DNA from: Helicobacter sp.
GTDB lineage: Bacteria; Campylobacterota; Campylobacteria; Campylobacterales; Helicobacteraceae
DNA: 26,268 bases
Direction: 5' to 3'
Assembly: GCA_022766795.1 (NCBI GenBank)
Contig: JALEPE010000031.1
Coordinates: 1 to 26,268 of the forward strand
Part shown: piece after piece, positions 16,133-24,453 of the stretch
How the letters are laid out: each line of letters begins with the position of its first letter
How positions within the stretch are numbered: the first letter of the stretch is position 1
Notes under the pieces: generated by a model
The model's input: only the letters and a program-made list of their open reading frames with translations
What the model was told of the DNA's origin: nothing
Database searches by the model: none
Program-made: the position numbers and the translations under genes

Positions 16133-16140
16133 TTAAATCC

Positions 16141-17718
16141 TTATTTATTTTTATCTTTATAACCAAACCATAGCGCATAATTGCCTGATTTTATAATGCG
16201 ATTTTGGAATAGCCTAAACACGCCGTGCGTCCCAATAATCGCCGTAATAATAGAGGCTAAAATCCCAATACTCATCGTAATTGCAAAACCTTTAATCGCA
16301 CCCGTTCCAAATGCGTAAAGCAAAATTGCAGCAATCAGCGAAGTTGAATTAGAATCAAAAATTGCTCTTGAAGCATTTTTGTAACCGTTTTCCATAGATT
16401 TTATGAAACTCTCCTTGGCGCGGAATCCCTCACGAATCCGCTCATTAATAATAACATTAGCATCCACAGCCATACCAACAGTTAGAATAATCCCTGCCAT
16501 TCCCGGTAGCGTTAAAGTTGCTCCAAAGAGTGCCATCACCGCAATCACAAGCAAAATATTCACAATCATTGCAAGATTTGCAATGATTCCTGCGATTCCA
16601 TAGTAAAGCACCATAAAAACTATAACAAGAATCGCACCCGTGATGAGCGCAATCATTGAAGCTTTAATACTATCAGCTCCTAGTGAGGGTCCAACGCTAC
16701 GTTTCTCTAGTAAAATAATCGGTGCTGGCAACGCTCCGCTTCTTAATGCAATCGCAATATCGCTGGCTTGCTGCACACTAAAGCCACCACTAATCTGCCC
16801 ACTTCCTCCACCGATTCTTTCACGAATTACGGGCGCGGAATACACCTTTCCATCTAATACGATTGCCATACGATTGCCAACATTTTTTCCTGAAAAATCA
16901 CCAAAAATCTTTCCACCTTGCGCATTAAGCGTGAAATTAATGACTGGTTGCCCATTTTGATCATAGGCTGCCCGAGCATCTGTCAGCATTGCACCATCTA
17001 AAATCGGAATTGCTTTTAATAAAATTTTTTGATTTTCATCTTCCACAAAAGGTAAAATCACATCACCAAGCGATTCCGCTTCTAAATCTGTCATCACAGA
17101 AACCCGAGCATTGCGTGCTTCATCAACAGCCATCATTTGCAAATGCCCACCCTTAGAGATCAATTCTAACGCACGTTGCTCATCTTCTTGTGTTTTAATG
17201 CCCGGTAATTGCACTAAAATTGCGTCCTCTCCCTGCTTTGTAACACTAGGTTCAGACAATCCAAACTGATCTAATCTATTTCTAATATTGCCAATCGCTT
17301 GTTCAACAGCAAAATTTTTCAGATTCATAATCTCCATTTCTGTGAAAGTCAGCGTATAATTAAGATTATTTTCAACAACATTTAAACCCGGGATTGTCTT
17401 TAAATAGCTTTCAACTTTCGCTTTTTCATTAGAATCCAACAACTCAAATCCAATGCTATCTTCGCGTGCGCTCAAGCCATCTAAGAGAATCTGCTCATCT
17501 AGGGCATAGTAGTTAATCTGCGAAGCTAAAGAAACATAGCGCGTTTTAACCGCTTCCTCTGTTTTAACACCCAAAAGTAAATTTAATCCACCCTGCAAAT
17601 CTAGTCCCAATACAACTTTAGGACCTTGCGTTTGAAAAATAGACGGCACAGACAAAATAACCCCAAACAATATTGCTAAGACAAAAAATAATAACTTTGT
17701 ATTGAAAGATTTTTTCAT
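16141..17718 (-). CDS. secD: Protein translocase subunit SecD
   Basis: SecDF component assisting the late steps of Sec-dependent export. The 525-residue protein begins with a membrane helix (~7-27) and the conserved GLDLQGGLNLLLGV. The large periplasmic domain follows (~50-340, with RNRLDQFGLSEPSV and the P1 head), then five membrane helices with GMAVDANVIINERIREG. It is close to the H. pylori SecD length. It starts 5 nt after the yajC stop with only a weak ribosome site (GAG at 11 nt), so coupling to yajC translation is likely. Confidence 0.97.
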   Translation of the reverse strand: MKKSFNTKLLFFVLAILFGVILSVPSIFQTQGPKVVLGLDLQGGLNLLLGVKTEEAVKTRYVSLASQINYYALDEQILLDGLSAREDSIGFELLDSNEKAKVESYLKTIPGLNVVENNLNYTLTFTEMEIMNLKNFAVEQAIGNIRNRLDQFGLSEPSVTKQGEDAILVQLPGIKTQEDEQRALELISKGGHLQMMAVDEARNARVSVMTDLEAESLGDVILPFVEDENQKILLKAIPILDGAMLTDARAAYDQNGQPVINFTLNAQGGKIFGDFSGKNVGNRMAIVLDGKVYSAPVIRERIGGGSGQISGGFSVQQASDIAIALRSGALPAPIILLEKRSVGPSLGADSIKASMIALITGAILVIVFMVLYYGIAGIIANLAMIVNILLVIAVMALFGATLTLPGMAGIILTVGMAVDANVIINERIREGFRAKESFIKSMENGYKNASRAIFDSNSTSLIAAILLYAFGTGAIKGFAITMSIGILASIITAIIGTHGVFRLFQNRIIKSGNYALWFGYKDKNK

Positions 17719-17723
17719 ATGAA

Positions 17724-17996
17724 TTATTGCTCAACTTTTTTAGCCACATAATCTTTTGCAAGTTTCACAATCGTGTCATCGTTTAAGCGCACCATAAAGA
17801 ATTCCTCTTCCTTTTTTACAACTTCTACGATAAATCCACCGCTTGTAACAATCTTATCCCCTTTATCTAAATTAGCAATCATTTCTTTGTGCTTTCTGGC
17901 TTGTGTTTGTTGCGGACGAATAATTAAAAAATAAAAAATCGCAACCAATACGATTAATGGCAATAATTGCGTCAAAACATTTCCAGCATTTTCCAT
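17724..17996 (-). CDS. yajC: Sec translocon accessory subunit YajC
   Basis: A 90-residue inner-membrane protein associated with SecDF. It has one membrane helix (~10-26), followed by the signature IIRPQQTQARKHKEMI and the beta-rich domain LDKGDKIVTSGGFIVEVVK. AAGGG lies 7 nt before the ATG. It is the first gene of the long minus-strand cluster, with a candidate promoter directly upstream. Confidence 0.94.
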   Translation of the reverse strand: MENAGNVLTQLLPLIVLVAIFYFLIIRPQQTQARKHKEMIANLDKGDKIVTSGGFIVEVVKKEEEFFMVRLNDDTIVKLAKDYVAKKVEQ

Positions 17997-18027
17997 AGCT
18001 AAACCCTTGAAATAAAATAATTTGTGG

Positions 18028-18036
18028 ATTTTACCA
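18028..18036 (-). promoter_or_regulatory. Candidate promoter of the yajC-to-ubiD operon
   Basis: The minus strand shows TGGTAAAAT, a TAAAAT -10 (18033-18028) with a TGn extension. It would give a leader of about 25 nt before yajC. The hexamer is bracketed by a short dyad, GTGG/CCAC (18024-18027 and 18034-18037), which might be an operator half-site or chance. Confidence 0.5.
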
Positions 18037-18063
18037 CTGCTTTACTAATTAAATGTTTAAGTG

Positions 18064-18085
18064 ATGTGGAATCTATGTGGAATCT
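18064..18085. repeat. Tandem 11-bp repeat upstream of yajC
   Basis: ATGTGGAATCT occurs twice without a gap (18064-18074, 18075-18085), and ATGTGGAA occurs again at 18112-18119. A perfect palindrome, AAATCAT-TAA-ATGATTT, lies at 18120-18136. These sit roughly 30-100 bp upstream of the candidate yajC -10, where a regulator could bind. The rest of 17997-18249 shows no gene. Confidence 0.6.
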
Positions 18086-18222
18086 CAAAATTAATCCAAA
18101 TAATAAAATTTATGTGGAAAAATCATTAAATGATTTAGTTTTACAATAGTAGATTTATTAGCATTAAAGAGCTTTATTTAACGCACGTCTTAAAGAGTTG
18201 CAAGCTTTTGAAAGTAGTTGCG

Positions 18223-18256
18223 GAATTAATAAGCCTGCAAGAAGGCTTATTAATTC
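18223..18256 (-). terminator. 14-bp perfect stem-loop over the end of the cache-protein gene
   Basis: GAATTAATAAGCCT (18223-18236) and AGGCTTATTAATTC (18243-18256) pair perfectly around a 6-nt loop. The stop codon of the cache protein (18250-18252) lies inside the stem. There is no U-run after it, so it may be a terminator or an mRNA 3'-end stabiliser separating this gene from yajC. Confidence 0.55.
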
Positions 18257-20289
18257 TCTTCTTTGTCCTCTCTAACAGAGACAAAAACCATTGCAAATAA
18301 TCCTTTCCTTGTATATGCCATAAAAGCACTTTGTGAAGAATTGCAGGTATCGCCACACATCAAATAATGCTTCTTACCGATTTTTACAATCTTATTTGTT
18401 TTTTTGAGATTCTTAAAATCAATCTCATTATTCTGCGCAAACTCATTAAAATTAAAATCAGGCTTACTGCTAAGCAAAACATTTTTATCGCTGTCAAACA
18501 CAACACCAATAATCTCGCTTCTATCAGAAATGGTAGAATTTGTGGATAAAATACTCGCTAAAAATTCGCAGATTTTTTCAAAATCCAACACAAAAGTCAA
18601 TCCTCCGTTTAAGTGACGATTGGAATCTTTAATATATACATTTAATAACAATGTCGGCTTATCATTATACAAAGAGGATGGTTCAAAATTAGATAATGTT
18701 ACATCACTAGAAACCCCAGTTATATTAATCTTAGAACCTTTTTGTGTATTTTCAGAGGAATTTTGAACAACCTTTCCGTCTCTATCAAATAGCAAAATAT
18801 CATAAAAATATCTAAAATTTTGCTTAATAGCTACCAATAGTGCTTTCATCTGCGCTTGAGATTCCTCGCCGATTGCACCTTGACTATGCTCTGCTAAAAA
18901 TTTAACAAAATCTTTATTTTCAGCAATTTGTGAGGCATTTTTAATTGCCTTTGCAAAAATATTATCCATAGCTAGCGAAAGATATTTTGCATAATACTCC
19001 GCATTATTAAAAAGCGCATTATAAACGCCCTTTAGTAGCTCGCCCGTGGATTGGATACACAATGTATTCATCTCTTCACTTAGAATTCTAATGTTATTTA
19101 GAATCGGATTTAACGCATAAGAGTGGCTTTTAGAAGCAATAATTTCACCATTAATAACAACATCGCCAAGCTCTTCATTAATATTTTCTCCCTCCGCAAT
19201 GACTTCATCTAGCTTTTCAGTGATAAGTAAAGAATCCTCTAGTAACTCCTCTTTGATGTCTCGCTTTGGCTGTCTTTTTACATCAAACGCCACATATAAA
19301 GGCACAATTCTACATACTGCACACCCTTGCATTGCGCTATTTAAATGTTCTAATCCACTGACTTTACCTAATGCGACCATACATACTTTGGAGCGATTCT
19401 CTAAAAAAATATAGTCGCCATTTTTATTAAAAACTAAACTTTTACCAACAGGGAATGCACGTGCATTTTCGGAGAATATAATTTGATCTTTTTTGTTGAT
19501 TAAAGCTAAATTGCTTTGTGGCAATCGATATGGAAAATTCTCCATTGCTTGTTTCATACCACCTTCAATATCTACCATAAATACAGCAATAATTGAAGCT
19601 ATGGAATCTTTACTTGCACGCAATGGAACAACAAAAAACAATTCTGAATTCTCATCTTGAACTTCTTCTCTTAGATAATAAAAATCTGTTTTTTGGTAAT
19701 ACTCTGCATAAGATTCTACATTGCTATAGTCAAGAACTACTTGTAACTTTGTTTTACGATTAACCGCTTTTGAAGTTTTTGTGTTTAAATGTTGCAAAAG
19801 TGTCCCATCATTTTTAAAAAGCAAAATATCTTTGTAGGCTTGCCCATAATTAGTTTCAAATGCTCGCATTATTTGCATAATTGCACTAAAAACAGCATTG
19901 GATTTTTCTTTATCATCGGAAACATTTGCATACTCTGCGGCTAAATCAATGAGTTGCTTATTTTTAGAAAGTGTTAATATACTCTCGTGGCGACTTTGAA
20001 TATGAATACTAAGCATATCAGCAACAACCCTTGCTGAAGTCTCTGCTTCTCCATATGCATCTAAAAAATTCTGCTCCATAATCGTATTAATTAACTCAAC
20101 TTGGAGATTTTCAAACTTTTCTTGTGTTTTCTCCATATAGCTAAACAAATTTTCCGCAATGTCAAGGGAGCTAATTTTCCCTGTTAATGTTGTTTTACCA
20201 AGAAGTGTATTAAATGAAGAGAATTGAGACCTATAACGTTGCACCATAGGCACATAGCTACTTAAAAGATTAATAACCGACTGCTCCAT
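18250..20289 (-). CDS. Cytoplasmic-looking protein with two cache-like sensor halves
   Basis: A 679-residue protein. It contains two similar halves: NYGQAYKDILLFKNDGTLLQ (around 148-165) and YFYDILLFDRDGKVVQ (around 493-508). Each is preceded by ~70 residues of helix and followed by strands, as in PAS-like cache (dCACHE) ligand sensors. The N-terminal helices (1-75) resemble the lead-in of some Campylobacterota chemoreceptor-like proteins. I see no signal peptide, no hydrophobic membrane helix, and no MCP, kinase or GGDEF output. A CAVC pair in the middle and CGDTC near the end could bind metal or sense redox. AAGGA lies 6 nt before the ATG. It is probably transcribed alone. The function is not known to me; cache similarity is inferred by eye. 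Confidence 0.7.
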   Translation of the reverse strand: MEQSVINLLSSYVPMVQRYRSQFSSFNTLLGKTTLTGKISSLDIAENLFSYMEKTQEKFENLQVELINTIMEQNFLDAYGEAETSARVVADMLSIHIQSRHESILTLSKNKQLIDLAAEYANVSDDKEKSNAVFSAIMQIMRAFETNYGQAYKDILLFKNDGTLLQHLNTKTSKAVNRKTKLQVVLDYSNVESYAEYYQKTDFYYLREEVQDENSELFFVVPLRASKDSIASIIAVFMVDIEGGMKQAMENFPYRLPQSNLALINKKDQIIFSENARAFPVGKSLVFNKNGDYIFLENRSKVCMVALGKVSGLEHLNSAMQGCAVCRIVPLYVAFDVKRQPKRDIKEELLEDSLLITEKLDEVIAEGENINEELGDVVINGEIIASKSHSYALNPILNNIRILSEEMNTLCIQSTGELLKGVYNALFNNAEYYAKYLSLAMDNIFAKAIKNASQIAENKDFVKFLAEHSQGAIGEESQAQMKALLVAIKQNFRYFYDILLFDRDGKVVQNSSENTQKGSKINITGVSSDVTLSNFEPSSLYNDKPTLLLNVYIKDSNRHLNGGLTFVLDFEKICEFLASILSTNSTISDRSEIIGVVFDSDKNVLLSSKPDFNFNEFAQNNEIDFKNLKKTNKIVKIGKKHYLMCGDTCNSSQSAFMAYTRKGLFAMVFVSVREDKEEN

Positions 20290-20322
20290 TGTGAATCCTT
20301 AACTACCAATATAAATTACGCA

Positions 20323-20331
20323 ATTATAACA
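20323..20331 (-). promoter_or_regulatory. Extended -10 promoter for the double-cache gene
   Basis: The minus strand reads TGTTATAAT, a perfect hexamer (20328-20323) with TGn. It is about 34 nt upstream of the start codon, leaving a leader of roughly 27 nt. Confidence 0.6.
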
Positions 20332-20414
20332 ATTAAATCTGAAATAAGGGCTATTTTTACATAAATCATAATTTAGGTTTTAAAAAATAGTTACAAAATA
20401 AAGAGAGATTCAAT

Positions 20415-20435
20415 AACTCCCCCCAACGGGGAGTT
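20415..20435 (-). terminator. GC-rich stem-loop after the cytochrome c peroxidase gene
   Basis: AACTCCCC (20415-20422) pairs with GGGGAGTT (20428-20435) around a 5-nt loop, 9 nt beyond the peroxidase stop. It is the most GC-rich element in an AT-rich gap and is well placed to stop transcription of that gene before the double-cache promoter. The U-rich tail is short. Confidence 0.65.
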
Positions 20436-20444
20436 TGCAGAACA

Positions 20445-21473
20445 TTATAATTCTGGCTTAGGAGTTTTGTCTGTGGCAACAGGGAATTGTGGATAAGTGA
20501 TTGTTGGTTTTGTTCCACTTAGAGCTTTTAAGAAAGTCTCAATTTTACTGGCTTCTTTATCGCTAATTGTAATTCCAAGTTGTGTGCTTCCCATTTCCTT
20601 AATCGCATCTGTTAATTTCCAAATTGCTCCATTGTGGAAATAAGGTGCGGTTTCAGTAATATTTCTTAAAGTAGGAGTTTTTACCATACCATTGGCATCA
20701 CCTTTGAAATCTCCTAAATTTGCAAATTTATATTTTCCTGCAACTTCAAATGCTTGCATCGTTCCACCTAGATTCACACCTGTATGGCAAGCTGCACAGC
20801 CTTTATCCAAGAATAATTGCAAGCCTTCTTTCTCTGCTTTAGTCAATGCTTTATCGTCCCCATTCAAAAATGCGTCATAGCGAGAAGGTGTAAGTAATGT
20901 GCGCTCAAAGTTTGCAATCGCATCGGCAATGTTATCAAATGTTACACCGCTTTTGCCATAAACCTTTTTGAATTCTTCTTGATATTCTGGCAAAGAGGAA
21001 ATTTTTTCAACCGCTAGTTTTGCAGGTGTTGCCATTTCTGGTTCTGCCTCAATGGGTCCTTTTGCTTGGTCTGCTAAATCAGCCGCGCGTCCGTCCCAAA
21101 ATTGTGCAGAGTTTAACACAGAGTTATAAACGGTTGGTGAATTTAGGTGATGAGGGTTTGCTACCCATCTATGTCCAATAGCCGCTGCAACTCCATCTGT
21201 TCCGCCCAATCCAAGATTGTGGCAAGTGTTACAGGAGATTAAACCGCTTTTGGATAAGCGAGGTTCAAAATAAAGTTTTTTGCCCAATTCCGCTTTTGCT
21301 TCACTAAATGGACTAAACTTTACTCCTGCTTCAGTAAGGATTTTTTCTACACCTGCTTGATTTGTAGGTAATGGAATTAAACCGCTATCTTTTGCTTGAG
21401 TAAGAACATCTGCCGCACTTAGGCTAAGAGCAGAACCGACAACAAATGACAATGATACGATAAGACGTTTCAT
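20445..21473 (-). CDS. Di-heme cytochrome c peroxidase
   Basis: Periplasmic enzyme reducing H2O2 to water with electrons from cytochrome c. The 342-residue precursor has a Sec signal peptide (MKRLIVSLSFVVGSALSLSAA, cleavage after about residue 21) and two heme c sites, CNTCH (81-85) and CAACH (226-230). These are spaced as in bacterial CCP/MauG family peroxidases, with PTLRNITETAPYFHNGAIWKL near the C-terminus. AAGGAG lies 5 nt before the ATG. The gene is a single transcription unit. Being a peroxidase in a microaerobe, it fits H2O2 detoxification or peroxide respiration. Confidence 0.93.
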   Translation of the reverse strand: MKRLIVSLSFVVGSALSLSAADVLTQAKDSGLIPLPTNQAGVEKILTEAGVKFSPFSEAKAELGKKLYFEPRLSKSGLISCNTCHNLGLGGTDGVAAAIGHRWVANPHHLNSPTVYNSVLNSAQFWDGRAADLADQAKGPIEAEPEMATPAKLAVEKISSLPEYQEEFKKVYGKSGVTFDNIADAIANFERTLLTPSRYDAFLNGDDKALTKAEKEGLQLFLDKGCAACHTGVNLGGTMQAFEVAGKYKFANLGDFKGDANGMVKTPTLRNITETAPYFHNGAIWKLTDAIKEMGSTQLGITISDKEASKIETFLKALSGTKPTITYPQFPVATDKTPKPEL

Positions 21474-21494
21474 TAAGGCTCCTTGTGAAATATT

Positions 21495-21523
21495 GATTGT
21501 CTAGCAATCTGAAACGTATTATA
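21495..21523 (-). promoter_or_regulatory. Promoter and leader dyad of the cytochrome c peroxidase gene
   Basis: The minus strand has TATAAT at 21523-21518, giving a leader of roughly 38 nt. Directly downstream, within the leader, is the dyad GATTG-TCTAG-CAATC (21495-21509, plus-strand reading). It could be an operator overlapping the transcription start or a small hairpin. A second TATAAT lies further up at 21576-21571. No identifiable regulator motif can be assigned by eye. Confidence 0.5.
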
Positions 21524-21638
21524 TCTTATAAAATATAAATTCGATAATAAAATTTCTCTTTTATGTAGGGATTATATAAAATTTTATTCAAAATGCGTCA
21601 AATCGTATCGCCATTAATAAAATGCAGTTAGCAGGAAC

Positions 21639-21659
21639 TGGAATCCAAAAAGGATTCCA
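21639..21659 (-). terminator. Stem-loop after acnB
   Basis: TGGAATCC (21639-21646) and GGATTCCA (21652-21659) form an 8-bp stem with a 5-nt A/T loop, 14 bp beyond the acnB stop. A further GGATTCC copy follows at 21661-21667, so alternative pairings are possible. There is no U-run. Confidence 0.5.
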
Positions 21660-21673
21660 AGGATTCCTAAAAT

Positions 21674-24223
21674 TTAATTTAGAATATAATCTTCAATAAG
21701 ATTAAAATTCAAATAGCGGTAGATTTGAGATTCTTTGCCCTCTAGTTTTTTAGGAATTAAATCTAAATATTCCTGCTTACTTGGGATTCTACCAAGCAAG
21801 GCACAAAGTGCTGCTAACTCCGCACTTCCAAGATAAACTTGCGCACCTTTTCCCATACGATTATCAAAGTTTCTTGTGGAGGTAGAGAAAACAACAGCTT
21901 CATCTCTCACACGCGCTTGGTTGCCCATACATAAGCTACAACCCGGAATCTCAATCCTTGCTCCTGCTGCACCAAAGAGTGAATAATACCCCTCATCGGT
22001 AAGTTGTTTTGCGTCCATTTTTGTTGGAGGCGCAACCCAAAGTGTTGCTGGAACCATTCCCTCATCTCTTAAAACTTCGCCCAATGCGCGGTAATGCCCG
22101 ATATTTGTCATACAGCTTCCCACAAACACTTCATCAACCTTGTGGGGTCTTTTAGAATCGCTAAGGATTTCGCTTAATGTCGCAACATCATCAGGGTCAT
22201 TTGGACAAGCAAGAATCGGCTCTGTTACTTGATTTAAGTCAATCTCAATGATTGCAGCATATTCTGCATTGGAATCCGCTTTTAAAAGTGTAGGGTTATT
22301 AATCCAATCTTGCATTTTCTTAGCTCTACGTTCTAGCGTTTTAGCGTCTTGATAACCCGCTTTAATCATTGCATTGATAAGTGTAATGTTGGATTTTAAA
22401 TACTCAATGATTGGTTCTTTGTTTAATGCCACCGTGCAGGCTGCTGCGCTTCTCTCTGCACTCGCATCGCTTAATTCAAAGGCTTGTTCTACTTTTAAGT
22501 CTGGCAAACCTTCAATCTCTAGGATTTTTCCGCTAAAGATATTCTTTTTACCTTTTTTCTCCACCGTGAGTAAGCCTTGTTTAATCGCATAATAAGGAAT
22601 CGCATTAACTAAATCGCGCAAAGTAATGCCCGGCTGGAGTTTGCCGCTGAAGCGCACAAGCACGGATTCTGGCATATCAAGAGGCATAGAACCCGTAACC
22701 GCTGCAAACGCAACCAATCCACTTCCCGCAGGGAAGCTAATACCAATCGGGAATCTTGTATGAGAATCCCCACCTGTGCCGACCGTATCGGGTAAAACCA
22801 TACGATTCAACCAAGAGTGAATGACGCCATCTCCGGGACGCAACGCAACACCCCCACGACTACTCATAAATTGCGGTAAAGTCGCGTGAAGTTTAACATC
22901 GGCTGGTTTTGGATAAGCTGCGGTATGGCAGAAACTTTGCAAGACAAAATCCGCACTAAATCCCAATGAAGCAAGTTCTTTCACCTCATCTCTTGTCATT
23001 GCTCCTGTGGTGTCTTGACTTCCCACGGTTGTAACAAGGGGTTCGCAATAAGTTCCGGGCAAGATTCCCTCTACTCCACAAGCGCGTCCTACCATTTTTT
23101 GCGCTAATGTGAAGCCTTTTGCAGTAGATTTTGGAGATTGCGGTTTAGCAAAAATCTCTTCTTTTGGTAAGCCTAATGCCTCTCTTGCTTTTGTGGTCAA
23201 TCCGCGTCCAATGATGAGATTGATTCTCCCACCTGCACGGATTTCATCGGCTAATGTGGTTGGTTTAAAGTCAAACCTAGAAACCACTGCACCATTTTTA
23301 TGAATCTCGCCTTTAAAAGGATAAATATCAATCACATCGCCCTCGTTGAGTTCGGTTACAGGAGCGATGATTGGGAGACAGCCGCTATCCTCGCAAGTAT
23401 TGAAGAAAATAGGAGCAATCACGCCACCAATAACTAATCCACCTGCTTTTTTGTTTGGAATATAAGGAATCTCGCGCCCCATATGCCATACAAGCGAGTT
23501 ACAAGCGGATTTTCTTGAGCTTCCTGTTCCCACAACATCGCCCACATAGACAAGTGGGTGTCCCTTTTTCTTAAGCTCCGCGATTCTACCAAAAGCATTT
23601 TGTGTGCGGCTTTTCAACATTGCTTGTGCGTGAAGTGGAATATCACTTCTTGTAAATGCGTCTCCTGCTGGGCTTAAATCATCTGTGTTGGTTTCACCAT
23701 CTATTTTAAATACCGTTGCGGTGATTTTCTCTTCTAATGCGGGTTTGTTTAAAAACCATTCTGCTTTTGCCCACGATTCTAAAACTTCTTTCGCATAAGC
23801 GTTGCTTTTAGACATTTCTACAATTTCATTAAAGGAATCATAGACGAGTAAAGTGTTTTTTAATGCCTCTGCCGCAGCCTTTGCGGAATCTTTATCGCTA
23901 GATTTTAATGCTTTGATGAGAGGTTGGATATTATAACCGCCAAGCATTGTGCCAAGTAATTGGATTGCAAAAGTCTTAGAGATTCCCTCTACGCTCACTT
24001 TGCCCTCTGCAATAGAATCCAAAAACTCTGCTTTAACCTTTGCTGCTTCATCTACGCCGGGACTGACGCGATTGGAGAGTAGCTCTATTAGCTCTTTTGT
24101 GCGTTCGCCTTTTTTAAGCAACTCTATGACTTCTAAAGTTTGCTCTTTGCTTAATGGTAGCGGTGGAATGTTTTGTTTCGCGCGCTCTTGCACTTGTTTT
24201 TCATACTCTTGAAAAAAACTCAT
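21674..24223 (-). CDS. acnB: Aconitate hydratase B
   Basis: Bifunctional aconitase/2-methylisocitrate dehydratase-type enzyme of the citric acid cycle, interconverting citrate and isocitrate. The 849-residue protein has the AcnB-specific order: HEAT-like N-terminal domain (1-~160), swivel domain (with GDVVGTGSSRKSACNS), then the three-lobed core. The [4Fe-4S] ligands are C704 (SCMTNIGH) and C762/C765 (CSLCMGNQ). AAAGGAG lies 6 nt before the ATG. It is close to the H. pylori AcnB length. It stands alone between two sizeable gaps. Confidence 0.97.
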   Translation of the reverse strand: MSFFQEYEKQVQERAKQNIPPLPLSKEQTLEVIELLKKGERTKELIELLSNRVSPGVDEAAKVKAEFLDSIAEGKVSVEGISKTFAIQLLGTMLGGYNIQPLIKALKSSDKDSAKAAAEALKNTLLVYDSFNEIVEMSKSNAYAKEVLESWAKAEWFLNKPALEEKITATVFKIDGETNTDDLSPAGDAFTRSDIPLHAQAMLKSRTQNAFGRIAELKKKGHPLVYVGDVVGTGSSRKSACNSLVWHMGREIPYIPNKKAGGLVIGGVIAPIFFNTCEDSGCLPIIAPVTELNEGDVIDIYPFKGEIHKNGAVVSRFDFKPTTLADEIRAGGRINLIIGRGLTTKAREALGLPKEEIFAKPQSPKSTAKGFTLAQKMVGRACGVEGILPGTYCEPLVTTVGSQDTTGAMTRDEVKELASLGFSADFVLQSFCHTAAYPKPADVKLHATLPQFMSSRGGVALRPGDGVIHSWLNRMVLPDTVGTGGDSHTRFPIGISFPAGSGLVAFAAVTGSMPLDMPESVLVRFSGKLQPGITLRDLVNAIPYYAIKQGLLTVEKKGKKNIFSGKILEIEGLPDLKVEQAFELSDASAERSAAACTVALNKEPIIEYLKSNITLINAMIKAGYQDAKTLERRAKKMQDWINNPTLLKADSNAEYAAIIEIDLNQVTEPILACPNDPDDVATLSEILSDSKRPHKVDEVFVGSCMTNIGHYRALGEVLRDEGMVPATLWVAPPTKMDAKQLTDEGYYSLFGAAGARIEIPGCSLCMGNQARVRDEAVVFSTSTRNFDNRMGKGAQVYLGSAELAALCALLGRIPSKQEYLDLIPKKLEGKESQIYRYLNFNLIEDYILN

Positions 24224-24258
24224 ATCAAACTCCTTTAAGAATCTAAAATTTTATGTCA

Positions 24259-24269
24259 ATAATACTATA
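24259..24269 (-). promoter_or_regulatory. Weak candidate -10 for acnB
   Basis: The minus strand carries TATAGT (24269-24264) overlapping TATTAT (24264-24259), each one mismatch from TATAAT and about 36-46 nt upstream of the acnB start. The gap 24224-24453 is very AT-rich, so chance matches are expected. No other element is evident there apart from the cysK signals. Confidence 0.35.
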
Positions 24270-24404
24270 AATTTTGTGTAGTTTTATGTATTTTGGGTAA
24301 ATATTTTTTAATCTTTTGCAAAAAAATGTGTAAAATTGTAGTTTTTCATTAAAATTGTCTATAAGCTGATAAAAACTTAAAAAAATTAAATACCCTTTAA
24401 GCTT

Positions 24405-24410
24405 TATTAT
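24405..24410 (+). promoter_or_regulatory. Weak candidate -10 for cysK
   Basis: TATTAT lies 43 nt upstream of the cysK ATG, in an AT-rich setting and without TGn. It would give a leader of about 36 nt. AAGG at 24443-24446 then serves as the ribosome site, 7 nt before the start. Confidence 0.3.
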
Positions 24411-24453
24411 TTTAAAAGAATCCATTGCAATATTACTTTAAAAAGGTTATTTA

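Noticed and set aside
18174..18356. 60-aa minus-strand ORF overlapping the end of the double-cache gene
   Set aside because: Out-of-frame overlap and a hairpin run through it; the sequence is not protein-like and lacks a ribosome site.
24243..24425. 60-aa minus-strand ORF in the acnB-cysK gap
   Set aside because: Very AT-rich Lys/Ile/Phe translation, no Shine-Dalgarno sequence, and it covers the region needed for both promoters.
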